Shown: positions 22,784 through 35,930 of the stretch, piece after piece
How positions within the stretch are numbered: position 1 is the stretch's first letter
Layout: each line of letters starts with the position of its first letter
Assembly: GCA_019671005.1 (NCBI GenBank)
Contig: CM033725.1
Coordinates: 33,626,678-33,690,677, forward strand
Direction: 5' to 3'
DNA: 64,000 nt
DNA from: Hibiscus mutabilis
Taxonomy: Eukaryota; Streptophyta; Magnoliopsida; Malvales; Malvaceae
The notes under the pieces: generated by a model
What the model saw: only the letters and a program-made list of their open reading frames with translations
What the model was told of the DNA's origin: nothing
The model's database searches: none
Position numbers and translations under genes: made by a program

Positions 22784-24130
22784 TTAATCGAGTTAGAGGA
22801 GTTGGAAGGGACGATATAGACGTGGAAGAGACACTAGCAAGTCGAGTGATTTATTGCAGCCTGAAAATTATATCGAGATCTATTTCAGAAAGGTAAGGGG
22901 GTGAAAAACGGGCTAAAGAGTGCAGCAATTTTGAGGATTGGATTCGTCACTGAAAAAAGTTTAGCCAAGAAAGGACCTGCATTTCTAGCAGGGCCATGAA
23001 AATTCTTTCTTTTTCAGTTTGTAACATAGCAATCGATCAATGTTTATTTTTTTTGTGTGGGAGAAGGATACTCAATTGCTCTTCCTGCAAGGGTTCTTGG
23101 CTTATTGATCGTGTTCGGAATAAGGTGCAAAAATACACGAGACATGGAAGTGTTCCCCATTGGTGTCACTGGTGTAGGAAGACAATGGCTGGGGCAGTTC
23201 ATATGGTAAGGCTCCCACATCAAACCCAGACTGTTCTTTTTTAAACATTCTATTTTCATTAAAAAAATATGCTGGTTTCATTTTTGCTAGTTCCCCATTT
23301 TTTTTTTACTTTTAATTTGAAATATTTTGTTGAATTTTAGAACTTAGATTATGGAGATTGCTTTGTTACAGCTCTCATGAATTGGAGACCTGTTCTTAGG
23401 TATATATATTCATATATATATTATATATATCTGTTATGTACACTTCATGAGGAACATTTAAAAGTTTGTGTTTAAAATTTCTCTATTTTAGTATAATTCT
23501 ATTTAAAATTTTTAATACAATATTTATCGGAGAGATAGATTTATTATTCTTAAAAAAAATAATGAATATTTAAAAAGAAAATTGTAATAGGTTACATGTT
23601 AACCTCGAACTATTTCTTAACGGTTAACTACTATAATATTTAATCCTTTAAAAATTAACGGTTAACCATTTCTTAACGATTAGTAACGGTTAAATAACAA
23701 TTAATAACTACTATAACGGTTAATTAACTATTTAGATTAAACGGTATGATTAGCTTATCATGGATACTGTAATCACTAATTTTGTCCGGGGTTAACACAT
23801 TTCTTTATATATTTTGCAATAATGGGCCTATATATGTATAAACATTATTAAGTGATGTGTGTTATTGTAGGTATATATCTAGTAGGTGATTATCATATAT
23901 ATGGTTATTATCCATGGCTTGATATGTTTGTATCAATGTATGATAGTGTGTTGTATGTGTATACTATTGTTAATGTGAGTGTGTATAGGTATGTATTCTC
24001 AATGTTACTTTAATGTCATTAATATTTAACTATGAATGTGTATCGCATGTGTGACTGTATGTACATACTATGTGTGTATTAATGTTTGAATGTTATGTAT
24101 GTATGTGTTATATAAGTAGAATTATTAACA
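22784..24130. other. GAUT 3' flank, then AT-rich spacer with AACGGTTA words
   Basis: About 22784-23330 is likely the 3' untranslated region and downstream flank of the GAUT gene. The open frame at 22996-23244 has no motif. At 23400-23440 there is an (AT)n tract. From 23610 to 23745 the word TTAACGGTTAA and variants recur about six times. From 23830 to 24110 the sequence is rich in TGTATGTGTATA words. No gene is seen. Confidence 0.4.
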
Positions 24131-24899
24131 TGGGCTTATAACTAAAAAATATATATAATAAAAGTAAAAATATAAACAGATAAAATAAGTATCATCAAAT
24201 ACAAGCCCAAGTTTATTAAAGTCCAATTACATTTATAAAATCAAAAAATTATTATTACAATTACATCTGGCCCGATTAGGGCCCAATTTAAATTAACCCT
24301 AATCTGTTTAATCTTCTGCACAGCCGCTGGATCAAGAATAATCCAATGGCCCCAGATGAAGCCGAGAGCCCCATCAGCTTCCCCACGCACGCGTGTTTTC
24401 CACGGCCGCAACCGTTCGGCTTTCACGTGTCGACGCGCCAAGCCCTTCATCTTCTCTGATCATGTGGCCCTGTCACCGGAAATTCCGCTCACGCCGTCCT
24501 TTTTACCGGCTCTCCACCCACCATGCAAGACAGAGAAATATTAAAGAATGTCAGAAGCTAATCCTAGGCATCATCAACAGTTTTTTTCAATTAATGTTTG
24601 CTTAAGATTGTAAACAAACAAATCAGATATAAGATGTAATCAACCACTTTTTGTAAACCAAGTTTCGAACGGGGAAAATCTAGAAGCAAATAAAAAAGCA
24701 GAAAAACCTTTCCAGGTACATTATTTTTCTCTCATATGTATTCGAAACATGCATAAACATATGTGTATATATATATATATAAGAAAACAGACTAGGGTTT
24801 ACCTTCTCGCTGCCGTAGCTCCGCCGTTGATAATCTTCGGCATCCTCCAGGCTGAATGAGTGAAACGGTGTGAGTGTAACGAGGCCGGGATCTCATTCT

Positions 24900-27487
24900 A
24901 GTTTTGGGTTTTTGAGGTTTTAGCTAAAAAAATGGGTGTTTTTTGGGTAGGTTTAAGTTCGCCGGTCGCCGCCGGGCGGTAGGATGGCCGGTTTCTAGGA
25001 TTTACGGCGGAAGAGGCCGCCGGAATCTGGGTTTATCATGAACCCAGATGAACTTGATGAAAAAGTTCAGAGCTTTTAGGGTTGGGAGAAAATCGTTATA
25101 ACACAGAAATGGCCAAAAAATCTGTTATTCGGATAAATGGGGGTATATATAACGTTATAATTTTTAAAAGGGTATAATATTACTTTTAGTCCCTCTGCCC
25201 TAAAATAATTACGCCGGAAGGGCTTTCGCATGGTCCAATTACACTATTGGTCCCTCTGTATGGGGATAATTATCATGGGAAGCCATTCCGCCTTTTTTAA
25301 ATTACCCCTGGGGTCCTTCGTATTTTTTCAAAAGTTTTAATTATGTCCCTGCCATTTCTTTTAATTTTGCCTTGGTATTTTATTTTCTCACAATTATGCC
25401 ATCTTTCCAGTTTTAAATTAAGTATTTCTATTTATTCTTTTTCTTGTTTTTTTAGTTTAAATTTTGCATATTTATGTTTAATATTCGCAATTTAATTTTG
25501 ATGTTATTTTGCTAAGTTGTGATGGTAATTTTATGGATAAAATTAGTTCAAATTGAATGTATTTTAGGAATTTAATGTGTACTTAGGTTTAGCATAAATA
25601 AAAAACGTGATGTGTAATTTTACGTCTAATATGCATTTGTTGGTAAATTAGAAATTAGTAAAATATTGTAAATGTTTTTCAATTTATGATACGTTTTAGA
25701 ATAAAATAGGAATTGGTAATATATAAATAAAAATTGAAATGTTTTAATATATAATATATTTTAGTATATAATTGTTTTATAAAATAGACACTTTCAATAT
25801 GATGGCTTTAAGGAATAAGATAAAATTTTGTAAAATATAATATATACCCATGACACATAATATATACATATTTTTCAAAGCACAATATGATCTTATAAAA
25901 TAATACATACATGTTTTGAAAATTGTGTATAGTTTTCAAGGTATATAGTGTGATTTTGAAGAATACAATTTTTGGTGCATAAAATATATAGTTTATTTTG
26001 AAATGTATGCTAATGTAATGTGAAAATGAGATAATATATGATTCACGATATGGTTTAAAGTATATAGAAGATTTTGGCAAAAAATGAATAATGTATATTT
26101 TTAAACACTAGGTTTATATATATATATATTATAACTTTGATACATAATTTGTTTTGATGTATACTTTTAAATAATAGGTTTTTTTATATACATTACATAA
26201 CTTTAATACATAATGTACTCCAATGTATATTTTTAAATAATAAGTTTTCTTTATGCTATATTTTTTTGAATATACGATGGTACCCTAAATCTTTTGGGCC
26301 TTTTTACATAATAATAATTTAGGCCTTAGGCCTCGTTTTGCACCTTGGGCTTTTGTCTAAATTAAGTAAATTAACTCAATTAATCCAGATCGTGTGCTCG
26401 TCGTATGGGGGCACGGTCCTAGAATTGGATTAGCCTTAGTTTTTTCTTTTAGCCTTAATTAGATTAGAGTTCAGATTAAGTTAGTGAATTTAAATTTATC
26501 ATCGGCTTATTGGGGTAAGTATTAAATTCATTAAGTTAATTGAACAATTCTTAATTACTTTAGGAAAAAATCAAAATCAAATTTAAGTTTAATTTATCAT
26601 TAAATTACAATTTAGTTTCCATAAATTGGGCTTCTTAATCTTTTAGGGCTAAATACATAATTGGGCTATATATATCAAATTGGGCCTTTCTTTTTAAATG
26701 TTTACATTCATGCCCTTGATTGTCATATATTAATTGACATCCATATAACTTTTAATCTTAATTGCATCTCCAATAAACCTAAATCACAAAAGGGGAGGTA
26801 TTTATTAATTCAAACATTTGTGTCGTAACAGTCCGAGCTTAAAGGATGTTGACCAAATATTCGAATTAATTTTTACCATCCCGAAGTAAATGGATTAAAA
26901 ATTAACAAAATCATCACATCATACTTAAATGTTTGCATCATGTATAAAGGTGACGTACGAGGGTCGAACCATGAATTAACACGACAGTCGGGCTTATTCG
27001 ACGTCGATTTAATCTATGGTCCGATATATCGTCAAACTTATTATTAAATGTCTAATTAATTTAAACCCACCAATTCGATAAAGTCCGTGTAGTCAAGGTT
27101 AATTTTCATCTAAGAATTTCGAATTAAACTCAATTTAAATTTCAATAACTTTCATTCTTTTAAGAGCAACAAATTTTCTGGTACCGATCTCCGGGCATGA
27201 TGAGGGTGCTAATCCTTCCCCACGCGTAACCAACTCCTGGACCTTTTCGCAATGAATCTCTAGCTTTATGGTGTCCGGCCTACCTTACCCAAGTGGCCGG
27301 TGGCAACTCCAAATTTTCATTGTTTTGGAAAATTTAAAGTTTTCAAAAGAAATTCCCAATCTCCCAAAGGATTTTCATTAATAATTTAGGGGATAATTAG
27401 TAGCTGACTTTTTTTCTAAACAAATGCCCTTAACGCGGCTACCAATTTTTTTTAAAAAAAAGGAAAAAGGAAAAAGCGGTCGCTACA
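24900..27487 (-). mobile_element. LTR of a Tat/Ogre-like Ty3/gypsy element (left copy)
   Basis: This stretch matches 51310-53721 in layout and words. Both share GTGCTAATCCTTCCCCAC, the CTACCTTA...GTGGCC block followed by ACTCCAAAT, and the ending GGTCGCTACA. Both also share a long AT-rich quasi-tandem section of TATAGTTTT/ATATAT words. On the minus strand it begins TGTAGCGACC at 27487 and has a TATATATACC promoter-like word near 25145-25155, so the LTR points leftward. The left border is not defined and could lie as far left as about 24130. It directly adjoins Tat-type internal sequence on its right and so fits as the 3' LTR of that element. Confidence 0.6.
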
Positions 27488-28297
27488 GCTTGTATTATTA
27501 TATTTTTATTCCACCAAAAACTCCTCATAAAACTCTTACAATTTAATCTCCTTTTGATCTCTGCATAGAACTCCAACTCCTTTGCTTCACGCCATTTATC
27601 TCGAACATGTTAGATTTATCCAATCATCAAGTTGGCTGCCACTTCATCTTATCCTCAATTGCCTTGGCAATTTCCCGACTATTTGGGCAATTAGATCCTG
27701 CACACAAAAGCACACCAAAGCAATATCTTTTTCCACAAAAACAACTAGATTATGAAATCAAGCATGACTGTGAAGGAAATCATGAAAACATGCATGAATG
27801 CCTAATAATGCAACTAAAATGAGCCTAAGTTTAACAATAATATGAGTAAAAAGGGTTATAAAATAGTACTTTTGAACACTTAACATTTAATTAAGCTCTA
27901 TCGCATTTCAGCGGTAGTGTTGGTATCGATCTTTACTTCGTGACTTTTTTCTTCAGTTTTGAGGTTCATAATTTCTAACTGCTCTTTATGGGGGAACAAT
28001 CTATTTTTCTTCACTTTCCATCAATCGAAGCAAGCCTTCTGGGACACCACACTCAATTTCATCGTCAAGATCTTCGAACCCTTCTAGACACATAGGTTGC
28101 TCAAAATTCACTCTCGATTCGGACCCAAAATTACTTATGTCATTAATATCCGGGGACTTGTAAAGGAAAAGAACATGAACATACATTGATGTTTGCAATA
28201 AGAAAAATGAAATGCTTTTTTTATTTGTTTTTTTTGTATATTTTTGTGTTTAAATATTGCTTGCCACACAAGGTTTATTGAAGAAAAATACATTTTA
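27488..28297 (-). pseudogene. Tat/Ogre-like internal fragment (protease-RT spacer)
   Basis: On the minus strand, 28198-28001 reads FEDLDDEIECGVPEGLLRLM, the acidic segment that lies between protease and reverse transcriptase in Tat/Ogre elements. It continues in another frame near 27970-27895 as EIMNLKTEEKSHEVKIDT. A T-rich, intron-like stretch lies just upstream (28297-28200). The RT and integrase that should follow are missing before the LTR at 27487, so the element is a deletion derivative. The open frame at 27607-27822 on the other strand has no known motif. Confidence 0.6.
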
Positions 28298-31095
28298 TGT
28301 AACACCCCATTCCCGGCCTGGTAGAGAATCGGGTCGAAAAATGCTGCCGAAAAACATATCAAAGATTCAGAGGCTTAATTGGAGTTCAAAAACTTATTCG
28401 GATCATTTATTAATCTCTTTTAACGCTTAATGGAATTATCTTATTAAGACTTACACAATTCGGGGTCAGTTTTAATTCTTTTTGAACTTAGGGACTAATT
28501 CATAATTCTTACAAGTTGATGGTCCTAATCAAAATTTCTTTTTGTTATCGTACAATTAAACCTATTGATTATTAAATTGTAAAGTTTTGTTATTAACGAA
28601 GGTCGTTTACCCATCCAATTAGGTTGTACAAGTTTCAGTGACCGTTTTGCAAACTTCTTAAAACTGGTTTCTATGTCTTTTAACAGAATTAACTAACTCC
28701 GTACCGATACCCTAGGGACCGTATCTGTACGCTAAGCCAAATTTTCATTTCCTAGATTCGAAGGTAACATGCCTGTATCGATACACCCAGCCACGTATCG
28801 ATTCGCGTTGACTAGGGTTGACCGTTTTGATACTCCCTATAGACCGTATCTATGCAATTTATTATTCAGACCTTGTTGTCAAGATCCATACCGATACACC
28901 CCCTTATTGTATCAACACGCCCTATTTCACTTGGTCCAATTATGCAAGGCCGTATATATACGCCATCACCCGTACCGATACGTCTGCCCTATAATGACAT
29001 ATTTTAGTTGGTTTTTAATCGATTTAACCTGTTGAACGTTGTCCGAACTTAACCAAATTTTACCAGCAAGTCCAATATCCATAAATTTAATAGCATAGAA
29101 AATATTGGAGCGTTCTAAGTCCATTTACCTAATTTTCACCCTTTAGGGCTTTTAGGCTCATTTTACTAGTTTAACTAACTCCCAATCATACCATATTAAC
29201 CATTAAGTATTTGGTCACCTTTAGGCTATTACACATTCATAGTAGAGAACATTTATAACATGTTTAGACCATATTCCACCTTACTAGGAGTTTAAGGCAA
29301 AAGATTAGCATACATATGGCTAGTAGGAGTGACTTGCAACCGCAACACACGATCGAAGGCCGTAATTCTTTAAGATCATGAAATGCATGAGACACACGAA
29401 TGTTAGGCTTACATAGCCTAGTGAGGTAGTCATAACAATGCACAATAAAATTATTAACTACATGAATGACATATGGGGATGCTTGATGAACAATTCACAT
29501 AGCATTAATCATATAAGAACATATTCAAACCATTAGTCATGATTTCATATAGCAATTGTAAATCATATTAACACATCATTTCCTTGGACATGGTAACCAA
29601 TGGATACGCGGATTCCCCTATACACCTCACATATCGGAAATAGGTCGTAGCCTTAAGCCGTGGCTCCGGATAGTCCTATACATATTCCATCCTTATTTCA
29701 CCACACATATAGGCCGTAGCCCCGGACCGTAGTCTAATCCCTTACTTGGTGAGCTCGAATAACCCTATGGTAAGCCAATTGTACACAATGTCCACAATGT
29801 CCAAGATCACATATTTCATCATAATTCTTACCGTTCGGATCACATCATATCGGATAGCAAATCGAGCCTTAGCTATCCATAGCATATCATAGCACCATAA
29901 TTTCAAATCCATATACAAGCATGAATCAGATGTCACATATGAACTTACAAATATATCAAACAATATTGAAGCTTACCATTCTTACCGTTAGAGTCCACAT
30001 ATGCTTGCTCTACTTGAGCCCTTAAATACCAATGCAATCATAACACAAAACAAATACAACGAGATGGCTCTGTGCCAATCCCTTGACACGACTACACTCA
30101 CCTAGTATTCAGATACTTCAAGGTTTTCAGATTTCGATTCCTTTGCTCCTAGGCTTACTTGGAGATGACGGGTTGTTTCCTTCCAATTTTTGGGCTAGGG
30201 AGAAACACAATGAATTATTATAATCACAATATAGTACTCACTTCAAAGATTAGGCTTAGAATTTTGATTTGAAATTAAACTTTAATCGTCCATGGATTTT
30301 GAAAATTGATTGGGGACTTTTACTTATCGAGATACAAGCTTTCAAACGCTATATCGAGAATAAACAAAGGTTAAGGATTGAATCGAGGTGCTTGCTTAAG
30401 CTTGAGGTTGAGGAAAACACTGGGGGTGCTTTCTTGTTGGAAGGCAAGGATGGGGTTTAGTTTATGGGAGGTTCAAAGTGAGGAAGAGAGCTTTTATTTC
30501 TCATTTTAAAACTATTTTTCATCTTTAATTATTCCCCCACCAACATATGGACCAATAGTGAGCTTCCTATCCTTGAGGGTTTGCTAAACCCAATTCAATC
30601 ATCTTTCCTTCCTTTCATTCAATTGTCAATTGGATGACAATTAGTCACCTTTTCTGAGGTGTTTTACGTGGGAGGGGCAAGCAAGGTGGTGATTCATCAC
30701 TTATTCCCTTTTATTTTTCAATTTAATATTCATAGTAAATTTTTGTAGAGACCCGTATCGATACACTTTATGGCCGTATCGATATGACCAATCTAAAATG
30801 GGTAAGTTCGTTATGGCAGTTAGGTCGTACCGATATAGGTCTGGCTGTATCAAAATGCCTAGCCAAAACCGTACCGATACTAGTCATACCGTATCGATAT
30901 TCCTAGCTTGAAAACAACATTTCTGACTTTGAATTTCTTACAAAAAGGCCCCCACAACTTAAATAAAGTCCAAGCAACTTTCATTACTTCAAATTGAGTA
31001 CAAGGATTGGAAGATTATAGTTTCGAGCATATCCGATAAAAAATTTTCGATCTCTGGAATCAAATTTCGACTATGTCGGTTTTAGAGATGTGACA
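28298..31095 (-). repeat. 3' LTR of the Tekay-type element
   Basis: This is the left copy, downstream in element orientation. It has TG...CA ends. Two groups of GTATCGATAC-like words occur at about 28700-28985 and 30750-30900. It differs from the right copy by scattered substitutions, many of them C/T or G/A transitions, so the insertion is not recent. The short open frames at 28135-28362, 28769-29035 and 30269-30460 are not genes. Confidence 0.9.
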
Positions 31096-31108
31096 ACTCT
31101 CCCCCTTA
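31096..31108 (-). other. Polypurine tract
   Basis: On the minus strand AAGGGGGAGAGT directly precedes the 3' LTR (TGTCAC...). This is the expected primer for plus-strand DNA synthesis in a Ty3/gypsy element and fixes the element's orientation. Confidence 0.85.
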
Positions 31109-31139
31109 AGAAAATTCGTCCTCGAATTTTCACTTTAGT

Positions 31140-32936
31140 TGAATAGATGGGGGTACTGTCTCTGTATCATTTCTGCTGGCTCCCACGTGGCTTCTTCCAT
31201 CGAATGACTTCTCCAGAAAACTTTCACTAAAGGTACAAATTTGTTTCGAAGTCTCTTGACTTTTCGGGTGAGGATCTACACAGGTTCTTCCACGTACGTC
31301 AGATTAGGCTAAATCTCCACTGACTTCGGCTCGATCACATGGGAAGGATCTGACCGATACTTCCGCAGCATAGACACATGGAAGACATTATGGATTCGAC
31401 TTAACTCTTTAGGGAGAGCTAATAGGTAAGCAACAGGTCCAACTCTCTCGATCACCTCGAATGGACCAATAAAATGATGACTTAGTTTCTCCTTTTTGCC
31501 AAAGCGAATGATCTTCTTCCACAAAGATAATTTAAGGAAGGCTTTCTCACCAACTTCATACCGAATGTCCCTCATTCTCAAATCAGCATAGGTTTTCTGT
31601 CGGTCAAATGCAGCTTTGAGCCGATCACAGATGATGGTCACCCTTTCTTCAATTTCCCGAAGTAAGTCAGGGCCTAACACCTTACCTTCACCAAGCCCGG
31701 TCCAACAGAGAGGGGTTCTACATCTTCTCCCGTAAAGGGCCTCATAGGGTGCCATTTGAATTAAGGCTAGGTAGCTATTGTTGTAAGCAAATTCCACCAA
31801 AGGCAGTGATTTCTCCCACGTATTCCTGAAGTCAATAACACAGGCTCGAAGCATATCTTCTAGAATCTACAAGGAAGAATCAGAATTCATATGGATTACT
31901 TATACACACGAATCGAAGGAAGATATAAGGTTACTTGAATAACCCTTTTAGATTGACCATCGGTATGAGGATGGAAAGCAATGCTTAGGTGCACTCGAGT
32001 TCCCAAAGCCTTTTGTAGGGTTCTCCAAAATCGTGATGCAAAGCGTGGATCACGATCAGAAATGATGGACATAGGAACTCTGTGCAAACGGATAACTTTC
32101 CGGATGTATAACTCAGCTAGCTTAGTCAAACTAAAGTCTATTCTCATTGAAATAAAATGAGAAGATTTGGTAAATCAGTCTACAATGACCCAAATAGCGT
32201 CGTGCTTCTTCGGTGTCAACGACAAGCCACTTATGAAGTCCATCGTAATACATTCCCATTTCCATTGTGGAAGTTTAATAGGTTGTAAGAGACCCGTAGG
32301 CACCTTGTGCTCAGCTTTAACCTATTGGCAAGTCAAGCACCTAGCCACAAAGTCTGTGATCTCACTTTTTATGCCAGACCACCAGTACAATTCTTTCAGG
32401 TCTTTATACATCTTAATAGCTCCAAGATGAATAGAAAATGGGCTCAAATAAGCTTTATTTAGGATTTGATCCTGAAGAACATCATCATTAGGGATACATA
32501 CACAATTTCGGAAACACAACAAACCTTCAGAGTTCATAGCAAAGTCAGGATCCAGCTTATCCTTGATATTTTCAATAAGAGTTCGCAACTCCTCATCAGA
32601 TTCATGGAGTGCTTTGATTCGGGACACGATGGTCGATTGAACTCTCAATTTAGCCAATAACTTGCCATGCTTCTTGAGTCGGAAATGACCTTTCAAACAC
32701 TTTGGAGAGAGAGTAGGTTTTCGACTAAGAGCATCAGCTACGACATTGGCTTTACCGGAGTGGTAATCAGTAACCAAGTCGTAGTCCTTCAGAAGCTCTA
32801 TCCACTGACGTTGACGGAGATTCAACTCTTTCTGAGTCAAAAGGTATTTCAGACTTTTCTGATTCGTGTATAAATAACACTTATCACCATAAAGGTAGTA
32901 CCTCAAAAATTTTATGGTAAACACAACAGCGTCCAA
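31140..32936 (-). pseudogene. Gypsy RNase H end, integrase and chromodomain
   Basis: Frames 32936-32322, 32147-31896 and 31854-31309 read in order. First comes the RNase H end with a YHSGKANVVADALSR motif. Then comes the integrase zinc-finger region (HLGAIKMYKDL, WWSGI, CLTCQ) and the catalytic core with SDRDPRFASRFW and FHPHTDGQS. The C-terminal part follows with FHVSMLRKY. After a stop at about 31308, a chromodomain-like segment (PLVKVFWRSH, EEATWEP) continues to about 31140. The chromodomain and FHVSMLRKY place it in the Tekay/Del chromovirus clade. Breaks between frames make it non-functional. Confidence 0.85.
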
Positions 32937-33011
32937 TTCCAGATCATGCGTTGGATAGTTTAACTCATGAGGTTTAAGCTGACGTGAAGCATAAGCAATG
33001 ACTTTTCCTTC

Positions 33012-34332
33012 CTACATCAATATACAGCCCAATCCCAAGTAAGATGCATCATTGTATACGGTGAAGTTCTTGCTTAACTCAGGTTGCACCAAGACAAGGG
33101 CATGGGTCAGAACTCGCTTAAGCTGATCAAAACTTCTTTGTTGTTCTACAGTCCACACGAAAGGGGTTTCTTTACGGAGAAGCTTCGTCAAGGGTGCAAC
33201 AATCATCGAGAATCCCTTAACGAATCTACGATAGTAGCCTGTAAGGCCCATAATGATACGAATTTCTCTAATATTCATTGGAGGAATCCAATCAAGGATC
33301 GCTTGAATCTTCTTTGGTTCAACTTGAATTCCCACAAAAAAAATCACATGTCCCAGAAAGGATACTTCGGATAGCCAGAACTCGCATTTGCTGAATTTGG
33401 CATACAGCCGTTTGTCTCGGAGAGTCTGAAGCACAATCTGGAGATATTCTTCATGGGTGGCTGTGTCTTTAGAGTAGATCAAGATGTCATCTATGAACAC
33501 AACCATGAATCTATCTAGATAGGGCCAGAACACACAATTCATCAAGTCCATAAAGGCGACAGGTGCGGTAATAAGCCCAAAGCATAACCAAGAACTCATA
33601 GTGGCTGTATCTAGTTTGGAAGGCAGTCTTTGGAATGTCAGACTCCTTCACTTGCATTTGATAGTATCTAGATCGCAAGTATATCTTAGAGAAGACATAA
33701 GCATCTTTCAATTGATCAAAGAGATCATCAATCCTTGGTAACGGATACTTGTTCTTAATGGTCACTCTATTCAACTAACGATAGTCAATACACAGACACA
33801 TCGACCCATCATTCTTTTTGACAAACAAAACTGGTGCTCCCCAAGGTGAGGAACTCGGTCGTATGAATCCATTATCCAAAAGGTCTTGGATTTGGGCCTT
33901 TAACTCCTTCAACTCAACTGGAGCCATTCGGTACGGAGCAATGGAGACTGGGGTAGTCCCCGGTTGCACTTTAATTCCGAATTCTACTTTTCGAGTTGGA
34001 GGGAGTCCCAGAAGTTGATCGAGAAACACATCATGGAATTTTTTCATAACTGGCACATCTTCAAGTTTCAACTCTTTCTTCGACTCCATGGCACACATAA
34101 GTATTTTTTTAGGCTCAGGTTTAGATTTCATTAAGGTCATGCTCTCCTTACCGAGTCCACAAAGGTACAACTTATTCTTCGAGCAATCTACCCAGGCTTG
34201 ATGCTTGGCTAGCCAATCGGGGCCTAGGATAAGATCAAACTCATGGAAAGGTAAGGCCATCAAATTAGCTGGAAATGGGATCCCTTGGATCCTCAGAGGA
34301 CAAGCTCTACAAACCAACTGTAACCACACCAT
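33012..34332 (-). pseudogene. Gypsy protease end, reverse transcriptase and start of RNase H
   Basis: Frame 34332-33775 carries the protease tail (LILGPDWLAKH) and the RT entry (PYRMAPVELKELK, GFIRPSSSPWGAPVLFVKK). A stop separates it from 33774-33511, which has NKYPLPRIDDLFDQL and a further RT block. After another frame change, 33599-33012 gives FMDLMN, the catalytic FIDDILIYS box, FLGHV and a region leading into RNase H. Domain order and spacing match the family. At least three breaks are visible. Confidence 0.87.
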
Positions 34333-34485
34333 CTCCTAGTGGGTTAGAGACAATAATCTTAAAAGTAACTGGTTCAGATTCTATAGCATATTTTTCAATC
34401 AATGGTTCACTAATGAAGGAATGCGTCTAGCCTGGGTCTACCAAAGCATAAACAAGATCAGAACATAATTCCACCATACCTGCTA

Positions 34486-35772
34486 TCACATTAGAATCAT
34501 CTTCTTGCTCTTGGCCTCGAACATGATACATCTGGGCTGACGTCTACGGGTCACGTCCAACCGAAGGAGCGTTGGTGTTACGAGGTCTCCCCGTTGATCC
34601 AGACAGAACTGGTTTTGTTCCTCTTCCCCTGTTTGTATTATTCTAAGAAGCCACAGTGGTAGAGGTGTTTGGATTTTGCGAGTACTGCCTGATAAAGTAG
34701 CCAGACTCATCGCGAAGGTAACAAGATCCAGACTGTCTGTGATACTGTCCAGGGTGCCTCTTCTGACAAAAGTTGAATAAAAAAATCTGAGAACCTTTTG
34801 CAGAACCACTTGTACTGTCGACTGAGGCTGTACGAGCAACAGATGTTCCCAGAGATTGAGATTGTGGCACATATCCAGTTCTTGGTAGGTGACAGACTTC
34901 TGATCCACTGTTTGCCCTTCTTTTGAGGTACACGAGGCTTGGAGTCATCTCGAAACCTCTTATCGGACCGGGCTTGGTTCCCATTTCTTCTTTCATAAGC
35001 CTTGTAGGAGGCTTCGATAGTGATGGCTCGATTGAACAAAGTCTAGAAATTCTCTATCTCCAAAGCAGTGAAGAGAGGACGTAATTCATCACAAAGACCA
35101 TCAATGAACATTCCATATTTCTCCTTTTCGTGTGTATGATCTCAGTACCATACCTCGCATACTTGCAAAAATCGTGAATATATTACTCTACAGGTTTTCC
35201 TCATTGTCTTAGGTGGAGGAACTTCTTACGTTTTTCGGCAATGTAGTGCTCACTAATGTATTTCTTGCGGAACTCTTAAAGAAAGAAGTCCCATGTGACT
35301 TTATGCTCTGGTACCGTGAGCGTCATAGTGTCCCACCAGCTCTGAGCTTCTTCAGTGATCAACGCCAGAGCGCACACCAGTTTGTGTTCCTTGGAGCACT
35401 TCATTTGCTTATTCAGAACTTTAAGAGTATTATCCAGCCAATACTCTGCTATTTCAGGATTATCCAGGTCCTGACCAGTGAAGGTGTAAACTGGATACTG
35501 ACGGAGCTCGCTAATGGGAGCTTTCAGAACAGAAGAAGACGCTTTAGCAAGCTGAGGTGGTGGTTCTTGCTTGAGAGATGCGACCACATGTTTGATCATT
35601 TCAGCCATAGACATCAGATACTCCTACTAAGCGGGAGGCATCGGAGGAGGATGCAGCGGGTCATTCTGTCCCACTTGCTCGGGTCTAACTTCGGCTTCCA
35701 AATTGTCCCCTAATTCGAGGAGGAGCCAGGGTATGGTTCATTCTCAGCACGTCTATCGGTGGGTACAGACAT
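34486..35772 (-). pseudogene. Gypsy gag (capsid and nucleocapsid remains)
   Basis: Gag starts near ATG 35772 (MSVPTDR). Frame 35614-35276 holds the capsid core (DNPEIAEYWL, EEAQSWWDTM). The 35040-34490 part is spread over three frames, with nucleocapsid-like basic and Cys-containing sequence (FCQKRHPGQ). Stops and frame changes disrupt it in several places. Confidence 0.75.
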
Positions 35773-35914
35773 TTTCAGATCTATTCATACATAAAGATTT
35801 AATCGTGTAAGTTTCAAGTCACAAATAACATATACAAAATAAACTCCTAGGTAGCATACACAGATGTAGACTCATAACAAACTTCAGTTTAGTCCTAGAA
35901 CCAACTAAACCTAA

Positions 35915-35926
35915 GCACTGATACCA
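35915..35926 (-). other. Primer-binding site for initiator tRNA-Met
   Basis: On the minus strand TGGTATCAGTGC lies 4 nt after the end of the 5' LTR. It differs by one base from the usual plant initiator-Met site. Its place between LTR and gag confirms the minus orientation. Confidence 0.85.
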
Positions 35927-35930
35927 CAAT

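Noticed and set aside
22996..23244. Open frame after the GAUT stop codon
   Set aside because: It lies in the probable 3' untranslated region and has no known motif. GAUT is complete at 532 aa.
28769..29035. Open frame in the Tekay LTR, repeated at 36403-36642
   Set aside because: It appears in both LTR copies only because the LTRs are repeats. It is generated by the GTATCGATAC-type words and has no domain.
34707..35713. Overlapping frames on both strands in the gypsy gag region, such as 35213-35713 on the plus strand
   Set aside because: Domain matches are all on the minus strand. The plus-strand frame is antisense.
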